Source: Collybia mongolica (taxonomy: Eukaryota > Basidiomycota > Agaricomycetes > Agaricales > Clitocybaceae). From it: a stretch of DNA of 64,000 nt. Positions 45,701 through 57,147 of this stretch are shown here, in pieces (the first letter of the stretch is position 1; every line of letters starts with the position of its first letter). The notes under the pieces are model-generated. The model worked only from the letters and a program-made list of their open reading frames with translations. It ran no database searches and was not told where the DNA came from. The stretch spans positions 806,001-870,000 of the forward strand of contig JAAXNY010000005.1 of NCBI GenBank assembly GCA_013420905.1, given 5' to 3'. A program made the translations under genes and the position numbers.

Positions 45701-48302
45701 ATGACAGGCAAGAAGATCCTTAACATAGCACGCGGCTTTGTTGACCTTGAGGCTCAGGTGGATGACAAGGAGGATAATGAAGGATTTGAGGAAGATCAGG
45801 ACCTCGGTGCGCCCCCCCCCGCCTTCGTAGTGCTTGGGACCTGCTAACACCCCGACATGCCAGATGACTTCATTGACAGGGATGACACTGTAGAATCCCA
45901 AAGCACGGCGAGACCATCTACATCAGTGGTGAGATCTCATGCCCAGGATGGCCAACTAGACGACCTTTTGGAGGGGATATTGGAACGTTCACGCGCCCAA
46001 CGCCCAGCGCACGATTATGGGCCAGGATCAGACATTGAATCGGATGACCTACCCATCAACACCATACGCGGTCCAGTCGACTCGGATTATCCATTGCTAA
46101 GGGTCCGCTGCACTGTGAGTCTTCACCACCGCATTTTGTGATACCTCTTACAGAAATACCTTATTTTCCGCCTCCAGCTGGGGAGGGAGGAGGAGGCCAT
46201 TATTTACCTCTTCCAGAATGCACTTCCAGTTCACAGGTTGCGATCAGCATTCACCCGAGATGCTATACAAGGCTGGTTTTACATTGAGGCTGCCATGAAC
46301 ACCGAGCTTTCGACACTTCTATATTCAGCCCCAACGATAATTCGTCCCCATGATGGTCTTTTTGGGATTAGGACAGAGGAATGGACACAATTGCTGGATA
46401 TGGAGATGCATGGAGGGTCTCCATCAATTGGAGACTGGGTCACAGTCAATCGGGGGCTATACAAAGGGGACGTTGGATATGTTCTGTCTACTGAGAACTG
46501 GGGGAAAGCTACCCTCCTTTTAGTTCCCCGTCTCCCCCACTTCCCTCAAAATAAGTCCTCTTCCTCTAAGAAAAGGAAACGACCTCTTACCCGCACGAAC
46601 CCTGCCTTATTCGACCTTGGGACGGAGGTCAACACCATGGCGAATTATCCCAATGCGCGCGTTGAATATAGAGAAGATGGAACGGCCTCTGTCTTCAATC
46701 GCATATTCGACCACTCCCTTGAACGTCGAACTTATCATTTCCACTCAATTTCTGTCCCCATTGACACCAAGCCACTCTCAATGCCAAGTGATATACTTGA
46801 CAAATTCTTAAGATCCCCCCACCCCCATATCGCAACAGCACAATTCCCTTGCCCCACGGAATGGAAATTCTTCGAAGGTGAAGAAGTGGTGATCAAGTCG
46901 TCAAGAAACAACGGGATTATCAAAGCTATAGGAACTCGCTCTGTGGAAATAGATCTTATGAATGGGGAGGGTCAAAAGATGTTCCAGTGGTCTAATGTGT
47001 GGAAGTATATAGCTCCGGGCCACTTTGTTGAAGTGCAGAGCGGCCCTCTGCGAGGGGAACAGGGATGGGTGGTAGGGGTTGAAGAACAAATGGTCTCTAT
47101 TACCGAACGGCTGGAACAAGAGGTACATGAGGATTTTGTCCTTCACAACGCACTAAAGGTAACTAAACAGTTGATATATTTTCGAGTAACTACTAATTAA
47201 TGTCCAACAGCCAAACGAAGTCCATAGGAATTGGATCAAAGTTATCAGCCCACCGATTACACTCCATGGACACGCTCCGGTATCAGACGACGAATTGACA
47301 GGCCTTATGAAGCGCGACCATACGCCCTGGAAAGGCATGGAAGTCATAGTTCAGAAGAAAGGTCACGCAATGAGAGGTTACCATGCAGTTGTCCAGGATG
47401 TTCAGCAGTCGCAGGAGACTTTGAGTGGCCTCAAAGTAACTGTGCAATTTATGCACCTCAACCCAGCAAATCCCTTCAACAAGCAGGTTCTGGACTACGA
47501 TGATATTGTGGAAGTGCGGTAAGTCATTTCATATCTACTGATAGTCAGCTTGGCCTCATTTTCATTAAGCTCTCATCGTAAATTATATGACTTCGCCCCC
47601 ACCAAAAATAAAATATTTACACCCCTTCCCGCTCATTTTATCACAAATCACCCACCAGTGGCCTCACAGCCTATCCCCGAGCCATCCGGAAGTGGCACTC
47701 CAATGCCCGACTTCCACTACCTCACGCCAGCTTGGAATCCATCGTCAAGGACTCCACTCACACTGCTCCCACCCCTCGAGGCTGGGCCAAGTACCCGGAT
47801 ATATTCCCCACTCCCTTCACCACAGCCGCAAGGCCCCATCCACCCACTATTAGACATGCGGCTGGTTGGTCGAAAGGTGAAAGTGCTGGTCACTGAAGGG
47901 AAACGGAAGAGCAAGGAGGTAGCCGCTTCGGTCGTGGAGACGGATGGAGAGTTATCCATCCGTTCCACGCATTATACCACTTCAGAACTCTTGTCACCAG
48001 AGCAAGTTACTCTGAAACATCCCAATCCAACACGCGACAATGGCTTGCTTCTTGTAATTGAGGGCGAGCATTGTGGTAAATATGTCCGGCGAATTCACCA
48101 TCGATATGATGGTGACAATGCATTTGTTCTTTTAGCTGTGATCAACCGGACAGAGGATGGCCACGAGAGTTTGTCGGAGGAGCATTTTGAGCTCAATCCC
48201 AACAAACTCTGTGTTGGTATTGAGACTAAGGATGAGAAAGCCCGTGGTGGTGAGCTGATGGCCAGCCTTCGTGAGGAGGCTCGAAAAACTCGCGCAAAAT
48301 AA
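45701..48302 (+). CDS. SPT5-like KOW/NGN protein on the transposon (5 exons, 792 aa)
   Basis: Exons are 45701-45806, 45864-46114, 46178-47158, 47211-47519 and 47571-48302, in frame throughout (793 codons). The N-terminus is acidic (DDKEDNEGFEEDQDL). A NusG N-terminal-like domain starts at YPLLRVRCT and continues across the intron to the GWFYIEA segment. Several KOW-like blocks follow: GDWVTVNRGLYKGDVGYV, then EEVVIKSSRNNGIIK, HFVEVQSGPLRGEQGWV, MEVIVQKKGHAMRGY and MRLVGRKVKVLV. A Pro/Ser linker lies near residue 580. SPT5 with SPT4 keeps RNA polymerase II processive. This copy would act in the nucleus. It is shorter than cellular SPT5 (about 1000 aa) and has no SPT5 C-terminal repeat. The start is the best ATG, and an upstream exon is possible. 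Confidence 0.75.
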
Positions 48303-49291
48303 GTAGGGGCACTATTAACATAATCCTTCTATAATATATACATTGCTTGATAATTGACATGCCCACATCCTATCCTAAGTATGACTTAATTTCTGTCGTT
48401 TATGCTGTCTTCCTTTTTCTATTATCCTACGGCCCAGTTTACTTCCCTGCTGCCTTTTTTGTTGGAAATTGAAGTTAAATACTGGGTTTACTAGGCTTCC
48501 ACCTTCAACGTGTATATGTATTGTAATATCCTTTTCATGATCAATTATACAACCGAAATGCAGTTAAGTGTTGCACATACCTTGTCTTTCACAGATTGAA
48601 TAATGCTGACTCCCATTTCCCCCTTGCCGTCCTCAGAGATTTTCCCGGAATTCTTGACATGATTATTATCACCTGCATCCGATGTTCAGCCTTAGCGCCA
48701 CTCGTCAAACTGATCTATACCTATTTCTTTGGTTGTACTGGCCTCCCTACTGGAGGCGTTGGAACAATACGGAACCCACCCGACGTATTCCGGTAGCCCA
48801 AGTTGATTTTCTGGACCAATGGATTGTTCGCAGTCAGAGTCTGTTTCAGGCTCTGTCACATTTTCTATGGTGTTGTGGCCATCCTCGTTGATGCACAGAC
48901 TCGCAACACCACTGTGAAGTATTGAGGAACGAGACATGGTAGGCATGAGGTATGCGTTTAGGATAACGAGCTATAATTTTACTAACTCAAATATATAACA
49001 CTATATGTGATTTCACTACTCTACGGGTGTCTTTTCCGACACTTGTTCAGAGATCCGTGGAGCCGCGATAGCAAAACCCTCTGCCCCAATATCCGACATT
49101 AGAACTCATCAAGCGACAATTAAGTGAATTGGAGTCGGAATTCCTCATTCCAACCCTTGCACTAGTGTCAAGATTTTGTGTTTTCCGCTTCCGCGTCAAT
49201 AGTGCCTAACCATGGAGCATATCCATGGTCGAATTCTTAAGGATGTAAGACATCTCTCCTCTCCCTCAACAACTCAATCCTCACAATCCTC
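48303..49291. other. Intergenic region of the CACTA-like element
   Basis: No spliced model was found. A minus-strand 84-codon ORF (48946-48692) has no motif or splice partner. Confidence 0.5.
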
Positions 49292-50194
49292 ATGGCTAAA
49301 TCCTCAGCATCGAAAGTCAATAAGCGTGGTGGCAAGGTCAAGTCGGGGTCAACTCCTGCCAAAAATAAAGTATTAGGTAGTTGCCACTTCCTCTAGTAGG
49401 ATGATTTCACTAATTGTATTACACCTGAAGCGGCACAGACCATGACCCTACAAGCTAAGCTGAAGAAACTACAAGGTACCTACGTCCGATTTATTTCTTC
49501 TTCAATGTGCGCTCAACTTCGTCAATACCATCAGCCGAGAACGACGCCCTGCGCAAATCTGCCGCTGCAAAAGAGATAACATCAGACTTGATACCACAGC
49601 CAGCGCGCGGCTCTAGCAGAAAGAAATTTAACTTACAGTTTGCAATGTGTTTAGAAGATGACCAGGATTTATATACATCAATTCGCGTAAGTTTCATTTT
49701 TATTCACGGAATCTATCTGATTATCTATAGCGTTCTGTTTGTGAATTGACTGCCATGGCAGGGATCGATTACAGCCTTTCATGGCACCGACAACCCAAAC
49801 CAATAATAGCCCGAATAATTGCTGTAGTAAGTCTCCTGTTATTTACCCTCCCTTTGACTAACAAAGTTGTCAGGCTCGAAAGCGTCACGAGTATCTGAAC
49901 CGATTTGCCCATGGCTGGCCCGTCGAGGAATTTATAAAATACAACCTCAAAAACAGGCGCGCCTATGCTCGTCGTCGCGGATATCTACCACCACCCTCAA
50001 CACTCGCCAATAACACAGATGATGATGATCGAGAAATGGAAGCAGATGAGGATGGAAGTGAACACGGCGAGAGTGATGACATGGACACAGCCATAGGAAA
50101 TGGGGACCGAGAGGACGGGGATGAGGGCAAGGGCAATGAGGATGGGGATGAGGACATGACAGGTGAATCAGACCTAGAAGAGGAGAACTTCTGA
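49292..50194 (+). CDS. Basic coiled-coil protein with acidic tail (5 exons, 232 aa)
   Basis: Exons are 49292-49376, 49431-49475, 49535-49686, 49731-49826 and 49874-50194. All keep frame, giving 232 aa. The N-terminus is lysine-rich (KVNKRGGKVKSG). A short coiled coil (LQAKLKKLQAENDALRKS) spans two introns. A conserved-looking RFAHGWPVEEFIKYNLKNRR segment comes next, with an aspartate/glutamate-rich end. The middle pattern resembles a repetitive agaricomycete family that I associate with DNA transposons. A DNA-binding or tethering role is inference. No defect seen. Being close to the right TIR, it may bind the subterminal repeats. Confidence 0.65.
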
Positions 50195-50339
50195 GTAGGA
50201 GAATTTTCCAAAATCTTCTAATTGATAAACCATACAGATACCATATTTTTTTCATATATAATTGGATTTTTTTGGCACTCTAGTGGATGACTTTCAGTTA
50301 GAAAAGGCTATATTTTAGGCAATATAATTATTGCATTCA

Positions 50340-50999
50340 GTGGATGAATATTTCCTGCTCCCCAGTCTGAAAAGTCCCCCAAAAATTGTTGAAAATCATC
50401 CAAACTCAAGGGTATGAAATTCATTATGAGCAAGGGGATGAATTGAGAGCCATAGAATTAATCCAGTTATGGTGAAGAATTCATCCAGAGATACTGTAGC
50501 TAATCCCACCTTTAAAAGTATGAAATTCATTCTAAGACAAGGGATGAATAAAAGCCATTTATTTAATCCAGTTTTGGTGAAGAATTCATCCAGAGATATT
50601 TTAACTAATCCCACCTTTAGAAGTATGAAATTCATTCTGAGGAAAAGGATGAATAAAAGCCATTTATTTAATCCAGCTTTGGTGAAGAATTTATCCTGGG
50701 ATAACATGGTTAATATTGCCTTTAGAGGTATGAAATTCATCCAGGGTATGAATAGTGGATGAATCTAAAGGTGCTGACTTGGGACATTCTATGGCTTGAA
50801 TTCAGCCAATAAAATACATACTTTCAAGGGGGAAAATCATCTCTTTTTACCCACCCTAAGGGTTGAATTTCCCAATATTTGTAAATGAAATTCATTATAT
50901 TTCTGTTGTTATGATGGGATGAAATTTATACTTTATAAAGATGACTTCCCACTGCTTAAGTAAGGAAAGGGGGGTTGTAAATTCATCCTCTATGGAGCT
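50340..50999. repeat. Right subterminal repeats of the CACTA-like element
   Basis: Three ~110-bp units repeat GTATGAAATTCATTCTRAG and GGTGAAGAATTCATCCAGAG-like words; isolated TTCATCC/GGATGAA copies continue to the TIR. The same heptamer fills the left end. Confidence 0.7.
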
Positions 51000-51100
51000 C
51001 ACAGTGGTAGTAAGGACAGTGTTAAGCCGAGTAAAGACAGTAATACAAAGGAGCATGGGGAGGGACACCATAACTAAGGAGGAAGTTAATTGGACTACCC

Positions 51101-52483
51101 TCAAGCAGATATGAAGTCGTCTTCAACCTCGGGCAAGGGCACGTCAGCCGGAGCTACCTCCTCCTTATCATTGTCATCCTGGTCATGGACTTCCGTAGTG
51201 CTCGCAGTGGCAGCCTCATCAGAGCCTCCCTCCAGAGCGGCCTCGTTCATTAGACCGTTGAGGCGAGTAACCTCGTCCATAGTGGCATCACGACGCTTCA
51301 ATAAGAAGGACACTGTATGACTGATCTCCTCCAACTCAGCGCGGTAGTTTAAAAGCATCCTACCGAGGGCTTGCTTGGTGTGCGACATGGGATCGCCCGC
51401 GTCTGCAATCAAGCGCGCCCGCGCTAAGACTACATCATGCTCCTTGGAGGGATGGAAGTCAATAAAGACACGAGTATCTGATGCACAGTTGGTATAAAAT
51501 TAGAACCATCTATTATTAGAAAACGTACCCTCAGCAGATGCCTTTGGATCTTCATCCGGGGTGTCCTGCCTCGTACGCTTTTTGGGGCGAAGAGTGCTGC
51601 CGCGATTGAGCTCGGAACGCTTACCGTCCTGTAGGAATAAGAAACAAAGTAATAGACAGAGCAAAAACAAGAATGGGTACCTTGATGGCAGCCTTTTCAG
51701 CCTTAGTCCTTTTGACACGGGGAACCTTAATGTTCTCCTTCTCCTTGCGACTACGGGTGATTGGTCCTTCACTAAGGAGACAACTAGTCACTGGTCCAGA
51801 GACAGCAGCACTAGCTGTAGCGCCGGAATCAATGACCATATTCTTGAGTAAAGAAGAGACGCCATTGAGTATGTCGCGCACTGACAGCGCAGTAGCTAAA
51901 AAGAAACATACCCGAGTCAGTACCAGACATTTCAATGTCACCGTCATATTCACCGCCAGCAATGACCTCGCCTGGAATAGTGGTACCATCCACATCACCA
52001 CCAGTAGCAGGGACCTAGTACCAGGAAACCATGGTTTAAAGAACAGTACAGTACAAGATGAGGTAAAAAGCACGCACCGCGGTTTGAGACAGGTGCTCAG
52101 TGCGGACCTTTTCACGGTGACGGTGAATAGCGGCAGTAAGAGTCACAATGTTACGGTAAACGGGCTCTTGAAGTAACTTGGGGTATACATGTTGTAGTCC
52201 CTGGAATGCCTTACGGACGCCAAAGATAACATTCTGCCAGGACCGCTCCATCAAAACCATTTTGGACTCAGTCAGGAGTAGCTGTAAATTGTAAAAGTTG
52301 GTTACAAAAACAGCGTTTTAAAAGTTTAATTGGTAAAACATGTACCGCGGTTTCGCCTAACTTCCGGACGCTGACCCTTTGTTCAACAAGGGTGTCCATC
52401 GATAAACGAGCTTGAAAGGTGTGCCACTGAGCTTGGACCATCTTGAAGTTCTCAATGTCTTGATAGTTGGGGGGGCTAGTCAT
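51101..52483 (-). CDS. Antisense gene B of the Ty3 element (multi-exon)
   Basis: Exons are 52483-52346, 52281-52078, 52014-51912, 51895-51681, 51628-51529 and 51477-51101, giving ~380 aa. Introns are 50-64 nt with GTAC/GTGCGT donors and AG acceptors. The exception is the third gap, which is only 16 nt (GTATGTTTCTTTTTAG). The N-terminal third is helical. The middle has a basic stretch (RSRKEKENIKVPRVKRTKAE) suited to nuclear import or nucleic-acid binding. The C-terminus has a coiled coil (~residues 275-335) and an acidic tail. No known domain recognised. It lies tail-to-tail with pol (CACTA insertion aside). A role in regulating or packaging the element is speculation. Confidence 0.65.
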
Positions 52484-53170
52484 AATGATGCAGAGGAAAT
52501 TGGAACGTTGTAAAGAGAGTATAATAGAGTTGGGCGATGTCTTGGGACAAAAAGCACAGCCAGTGCCCTTTTTATACCTCTACGACTAGAGAAGCGCTAC
52601 CCAGTCTCTCATTCGTTGCGCGCGTTCTACCCCCAGAAAAATCTATACATTTCAACTGAACAGGTCCGAGACGTGTGCCTAATTGAAATGCTGGGCCCAA
52701 TTGAAAAAGGAGCTCCGTAAAAATTCATGTGGAGCGCGGCAGTGTCCGCATGACAACTGGGACAGTCGTTGTCAGTGTTGAGGGGGAGATGGGTATAAGC
52801 AAAATCGATTTGGAAAAACCTACCAAGGTTACAAGGATTGAAATAGATTGTCTATAAAAAGTCAGTGATCGCGCCACGGTCTTAATGATCGAGAGAATTG
52901 CACCAGAATTAAACTGTACTATTTATAACTTAAGTAGCCGGTGCAAGGGTGGAAGCTTTCTTATGAAGACAATAGAACAACGGTTAAACCAATTGTATTG
53001 TTTATAGTCCAGGGGACTGTATGTAAAAACATGTGTTGGACTTCAATTAATAAAATTGAAGCCCAACGAAAGGCGGGGGAATAAGATGTATGTAAGGGCA
53101 CTAGGGCCCAGGAAAACACAGATATATAAATAAATAAAAAAAAAAACATAGATGGGGGGGCGCGGCGCGG
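52484..53170. promoter_or_regulatory. Gap between antisense genes; likely promoter of gene B
   Basis: No ORF of note. On the minus strand a TATAAAAAGG word lies about 90 bp upstream of the gene B ATG (complement at 52568-52577), a fair TATA candidate. The sequence beside gene A's stop is A-rich. Confidence 0.45.
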
Positions 53171-55142
53171 CTACTCCTCCTCGCTGTCAGGCACGGACAA
53201 AGAGGAACTTGACGACAAAGAACCGTCATCAACCTCTGCTTCTTCCTCCAAGGGTGGCCAAGGGAGGTTCTGGAAATCCGCGTAGAAGAGGAGAGCGCTC
53301 TCCGTGGCTGGTGTAGTCAGCAAGAGGTTTTGAAGGCCCTCCAGGCCTTCCTCCTCATACAACCTACTGATGGTGCCAACTATGCGCGCCAACAAGGAGT
53401 TGCGCATTTCAAGCGCACGGTTAGCAGCCTGAATGACCTCCGCAGCAAGAGTGTCTGCGTCGCCTAGCTGAGCATAGGCTTCAGCAACTGCTAGTAGAAT
53501 AAGTAAAATCATTAGTAAACAAAAAGACAGAAAGAAAATGGCTTACTAGAAATGCCCGCACCAAGCATAGGCCCCAGATCCTCACGAAGCCTAGCGTGCT
53601 TCTGGGGAGCGAGACTGAAGCTGCACTTCCCCTTCTTGGCGGTGGCGCATTCAACGCACGGTTTACCCCAACCGTTGAAGGAGCACTCAATGTCGCCGCG
53701 GGTGGCGCACATTGTGCAAGGATAGCCCACCTAGTAAGAATGATCAGTAACAAGAAATAAAAGAGTAATAAACATACGGTAGAGCGCCGAGGCACGGGGT
53801 CAGCCAGCAGAGAGGTAATAGGGGATTGTAGCGACGTCAGCTCCTGGTTGGGAACCAGCGCGTGCTTGCGGCGTGTCACCTGAACCCTATCCCTAGAACA
53901 AGTGGTCTTACGTGACCGACGAGGAGAAGGGGCCACAGGAGGTAACAACTCTGCGAATCCCTCTTGAGCCAACTGGCGCGCGATCTCTTCATTAAAGAGC
54001 CAAAGTTCAGGGACCTCAACCTTTACCACCTTTACCGGCGGCTGCCCAGAGGACTAAGGAGATAAAAATGAGTAAAAGTAAATGAGTTCAAAAGAGAAAA
54101 GAGACATACGGGACCTGCTTCCGAGGGACGCAGCGCGGCATCACTGCCAGCCCCCTGGGCGCGCGACATGTCGGACTAGAATTTTGAAATCAAGTCAGGA
54201 ATAATGTGAAACCCGTGAAGTAAAGGATGGTATATACCTGGGGAACCGCGCGGCCTTTGCCCTTGGACCCTGCGTTACGCTTCCGCTTGAGGGGCTATTG
54301 AAATAAGTCAACCACAGAAGAAAAGTAATAAAAAGCAGTGATAGACGAACTGCTGGTACCAAGACCGGGGAGTGCGCCGGCAAGGGCGCGGCGGATCAAC
54401 TGTCCCGGTACTGATGGTAACGGCGCAGTGCGCCAACCATGCGAGGAGGGACGAGGAAAGTATCCTGAAAGATACTTTCACCATTGTTGCGCTCGAAGCG
54501 CGACCCCACCTGGTCCAGGACTTGCTCCACAGTGGGAGCCTGGCCCTAAAGTAAAAGGTAGTCAGCTTGACAAGGGCAGGCAGAGTAAAGAAGTAAACAA
54601 GTCATTTACCAGAAGAATGGAATTGTTGCCCAGGTCAGTCAATATGACCGTATGCCAGGAAGACCATGAAGCCTCGCGCGCGTCGACTGGGATGCGCATC
54701 ACTTGAAGGTGAAGCGCGCGCAGGAGGAGAATAGCCGGATATGGCAGCGAAAAATGCGTGCCATGGACCACACCAGTGATGGCATCCTGAGACCAGTAAA
54801 TAAGTAAATTAGTGAAAGGTTTTAATAAGTAAAAGATGGGCGTACGATGAGCATGGAGCAGTGATCGACGAAGTCAATCAACTCGTCGAGGTCAAGGGGG
54901 CCCTGATGGTCCATACGGGGCGCGAGCTCCTCAGCCATAATAATCCACTCTTGCTCCATGGCGACGAAGACATCACCCTCGGCATCTTCAAGGAGGTCGG
55001 AAAATGAAGGGACTGGCTGGTCCACATAGACCATAGTGGGGGAACGGCCCTCAGTCGGTAAAATCGCGGCGGAGAGCGAGAGGGACAGCGTGGAAGGCGA
55101 GCACAGGGCACGAGCCATGGCAGAAGTGGGAGTAGAAGACAT
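53171..55142 (-). pseudogene. Antisense gene A of the Ty3 element: Zn2Cys6-like protein (8 exons, one stop)
   Basis: Exons are 55142-54846, 54786-54610, 54545-54360, 54294-54238, 54175-54110, 54053-53778, 53730-53547 and 53490-53171. They total 1563 nt, exactly 521 codons, with introns of 47-65 nt. One TGA (54396-54398) sits in exon 3 and is explained by CGA to TGA. The product has an acidic N-terminus, a basic PLKRKR(N) patch, an R-R-S-R-K-x-T motif and then C-X2-C-X7-C-X8-C-X2-C-X7-C (53716-53622), close to the fungal Zn2Cys6 cluster. A helical region and an acidic serine-rich tail follow. Nuclear DNA binding is likely by family. A self-regulatory role on the LTR is a guess. It is otherwise well preserved. 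Confidence 0.75.
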
Positions 55143-55581
55143 ATTGGTTTAGAGAAGTTGGAGCATTGGAGCGATGCGAATAGCAAAGAAATTTAGAAAT
55201 GGGCTATAAAGTCCAAATTGTCTAAAACTTAGCAAGGGCGCGAGCTTTTTAAAACGCACAACCCTGCATTGCGAAGTTCTAAAGGACAAGCAGGAGTACC
55301 GATCTCTTGCTGAAGTGTCAGAAACATAACGAGAGAAAGGTTCAGATGACTGAAATATCTGTAAAGCGATGTCCGAATGTCAAGTATTCTCTCAGGAGAC
55401 GTATATAACTGTCACGATCCTGATGGGAAGTAAACCTCTGGGCTCGATCCCAACATCGCGCGCCTACCTGTCTAAAAGCGGAACCGTTGTAACCTTGTAC
55501 TGAAAGATTAGACACGTGCAGACCCGAAGTATTGGACCAACATGCTGGCAAAGAGAGACTGAGGACAGTCTACATTTGTGG
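55143..55581. promoter_or_regulatory. Upstream region of antisense gene A
   Basis: This lies between gene A's ATG and the PPT. On the minus strand a TTTATAGCCC word is ~55 bp upstream of the ATG. It doubles as the 3' UTR of the element. Confidence 0.4.
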
Positions 55582-55592
55582 TATGGGGGAGA
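55582..55592 (+). other. Ty3 polypurine tract
   Basis: TATGGGGGAGA directly abuts the 3' LTR, the standard position for priming plus-strand DNA. Confidence 0.8.
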
Positions 55593-56808
55593 TGATAGGG
55601 CCCGAAATTGTTTGCACTTATAAAGTCGACAAGTAAGGCTATTAGTATCATTTCTAATAACCAAGTAAACAGTAATAAAGGATTAGAGTCAACCTCCAAG
55701 ACGGCTAATCAGAGTGAACTAGTCTAATGGATAATACACTATCAGTACAGAGGACTATGAGTACGGTCTATTATTAGTCCTATTCACCATGCCTGGTTAC
55801 AACCTCGGTGTCTTAGTTCATAAGTAACCGTTGTAGTATGATATCATTAGTCTGGGGATCATCATTAATAGGAGAAGTAATTGTAAATTCGGGACTTGCA
55901 CAACCCAATCCTAGTCAGGGGTACTTGGTGTTAACTACCGGAAGCGACGGGACCCCGTGAATAGCAACCGGGACAATCAGGAGGAGTAAATGACAGTGCC
56001 GCGCTGTTTTAAATAACAAAGCGCGCGGTCGTGACTTGATAAGAGTTTAGCCAGCTCTTTCAATATTTGATAAGTAACCAGTAAACGGCATAATTGGCAT
56101 GCATGGCGCGCATGCCAAGTTGTAGAGGACGCATCAGCATTGAATACAGATCCTTGGCGCGCGGGAGCGCGGTTCCGTGTAAAATTTACAATTCCGTATG
56201 ATATTTAGTTTGTACACTATAAATAGACTGTAGATGAGTAGCACTAAGGCAAGGAATCTTGCCCCCACTTCGCGCTACTATAGAGTATACAAATCACATT
56301 TGTTAAAACACTATTGTGTGCCCGAATTAAGGATCAGATTGCTTCAACGTGTCTTGATTGGAATTGATTGAAGAACCACAGAATTAAAGAAACTTAGTTC
56401 ACTTGGAACTTAGTACCGTATTGTCCGTTGGAATTACTAGGCACTTGGCCTTAGTGCACTTGGCACTGTATTGTTTGATAAGTCGCTTGGACTTATAGAT
56501 CCGCTTGGGATCATTAATAATTGAACGTACACTTGGTACTCAGTCTATTGGATCGGGAGATATTATAAATATACCTAGCAGGTTTTTAAACCTGTGTTGA
56601 AGCTTTTGTCCAAATCAAACCCATTGAGAGATCATTGGAAAGGGCTTTGGCTAGTACTATTCAAAGCTTAGTGCTTCTAAGCACTTGAACCCGAACTCAA
56701 AACAGGCAATTCCTACTGTTCGTGTGTTGATTGTTAGGTTTGGTGTGTGTGTGTAAGGGATTACATTTCATAGCATCAGCGCACTTATAGCCCAGGAGCC
56801 CCCTTTCA
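55593..56808 (+). repeat. Ty3 3' LTR
   Basis: 1216 bp, same length as the 5' LTR. About 13 substitutions by eye, 11 of them transitions and many at CpG. Confidence 0.95.
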
Positions 56809-57147
56809 GCGGTCTGTCAGGCTCTGCTTTGGATAAGATAAAACCTCCATTGTGAATAAAAAGGGTTACCGGATCTGCAGGTACCATCACAGTCCCTTCT
56901 GCCATCATGCTGCCATACACACCAGATGGATTGAATGGCTAAATTGCCACGGAGAAGAATGAGCAAGATGGAGGAAGTGAAATGGTGGAAGGCAACCTAC
57001 TCCTCTGTTGGATGAATCTAAATCCAGATCATGTTGGATTCTCTGCACTGCCAGGGCATGCTCTGTGGCAGGTAGCAGATATTTTGGGATAATGATAGAT
57101 TTCCCATCAACCATGTAGGTTGGTATAACTATTGGATTCCCATCTGA
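56809..57147 (-). pseudogene. 161-aa cassette gene copy 2, 5' part
   Basis: Exon 1 (57147-57001, truncated at its 5' side by the AT-rich element), exon 2 (56938-56870, 69 nt as in copy 1) and the first 15 nt of exon 3 (56823-56809) end at the Ty3 LTR. The remainder of exon 3 is at 19396-19168. Confidence 0.9.

Larger units (their letters stand above)
32550..51006. mobile_element. CACTA-like transposon, 18.46 kb
   Basis: Ends are CACTGTGTCC at the left and the complement of CACTGTGAGC at the right. Similarity continues imperfectly for ~30 bp, and GTA lies on both sides (32547-32549, 51007-51009) as a 3-bp duplicate. Both ends have subterminal arrays rich in GGATGAA/TTCATCC, as expected for CACTA elements. 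Inside are two Tnp2-type transposases, two coiled-coil genes and an SPT5-like gene. One or more inner segments may be separate nested elements. Confidence 0.65.
19397..56808 (+). mobile_element. Ty3/gypsy LTR retrotransposon with nested insertions
   Basis: Two LTRs of exactly 1216 bp (TGATAGGG...CCTTTCA) bound the element, with about 13 differences by eye. A PBS follows the left LTR and an 11-bp purine tract precedes the right one. The flanks are the two halves of one cassette exon, with GCAG at the left and GCGG at the right edge, a target duplicate with one CpG-type change. The plus strand carries gag, protease, RT, RNase H and integrase. Two antisense genes (51101-55142) precede the PPT. 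Nested insertions are an AT-rich element (about 27298-31991) and a CACTA-like element (32550-51006). Without them it is about 14.3 kb. Confidence 0.9.
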
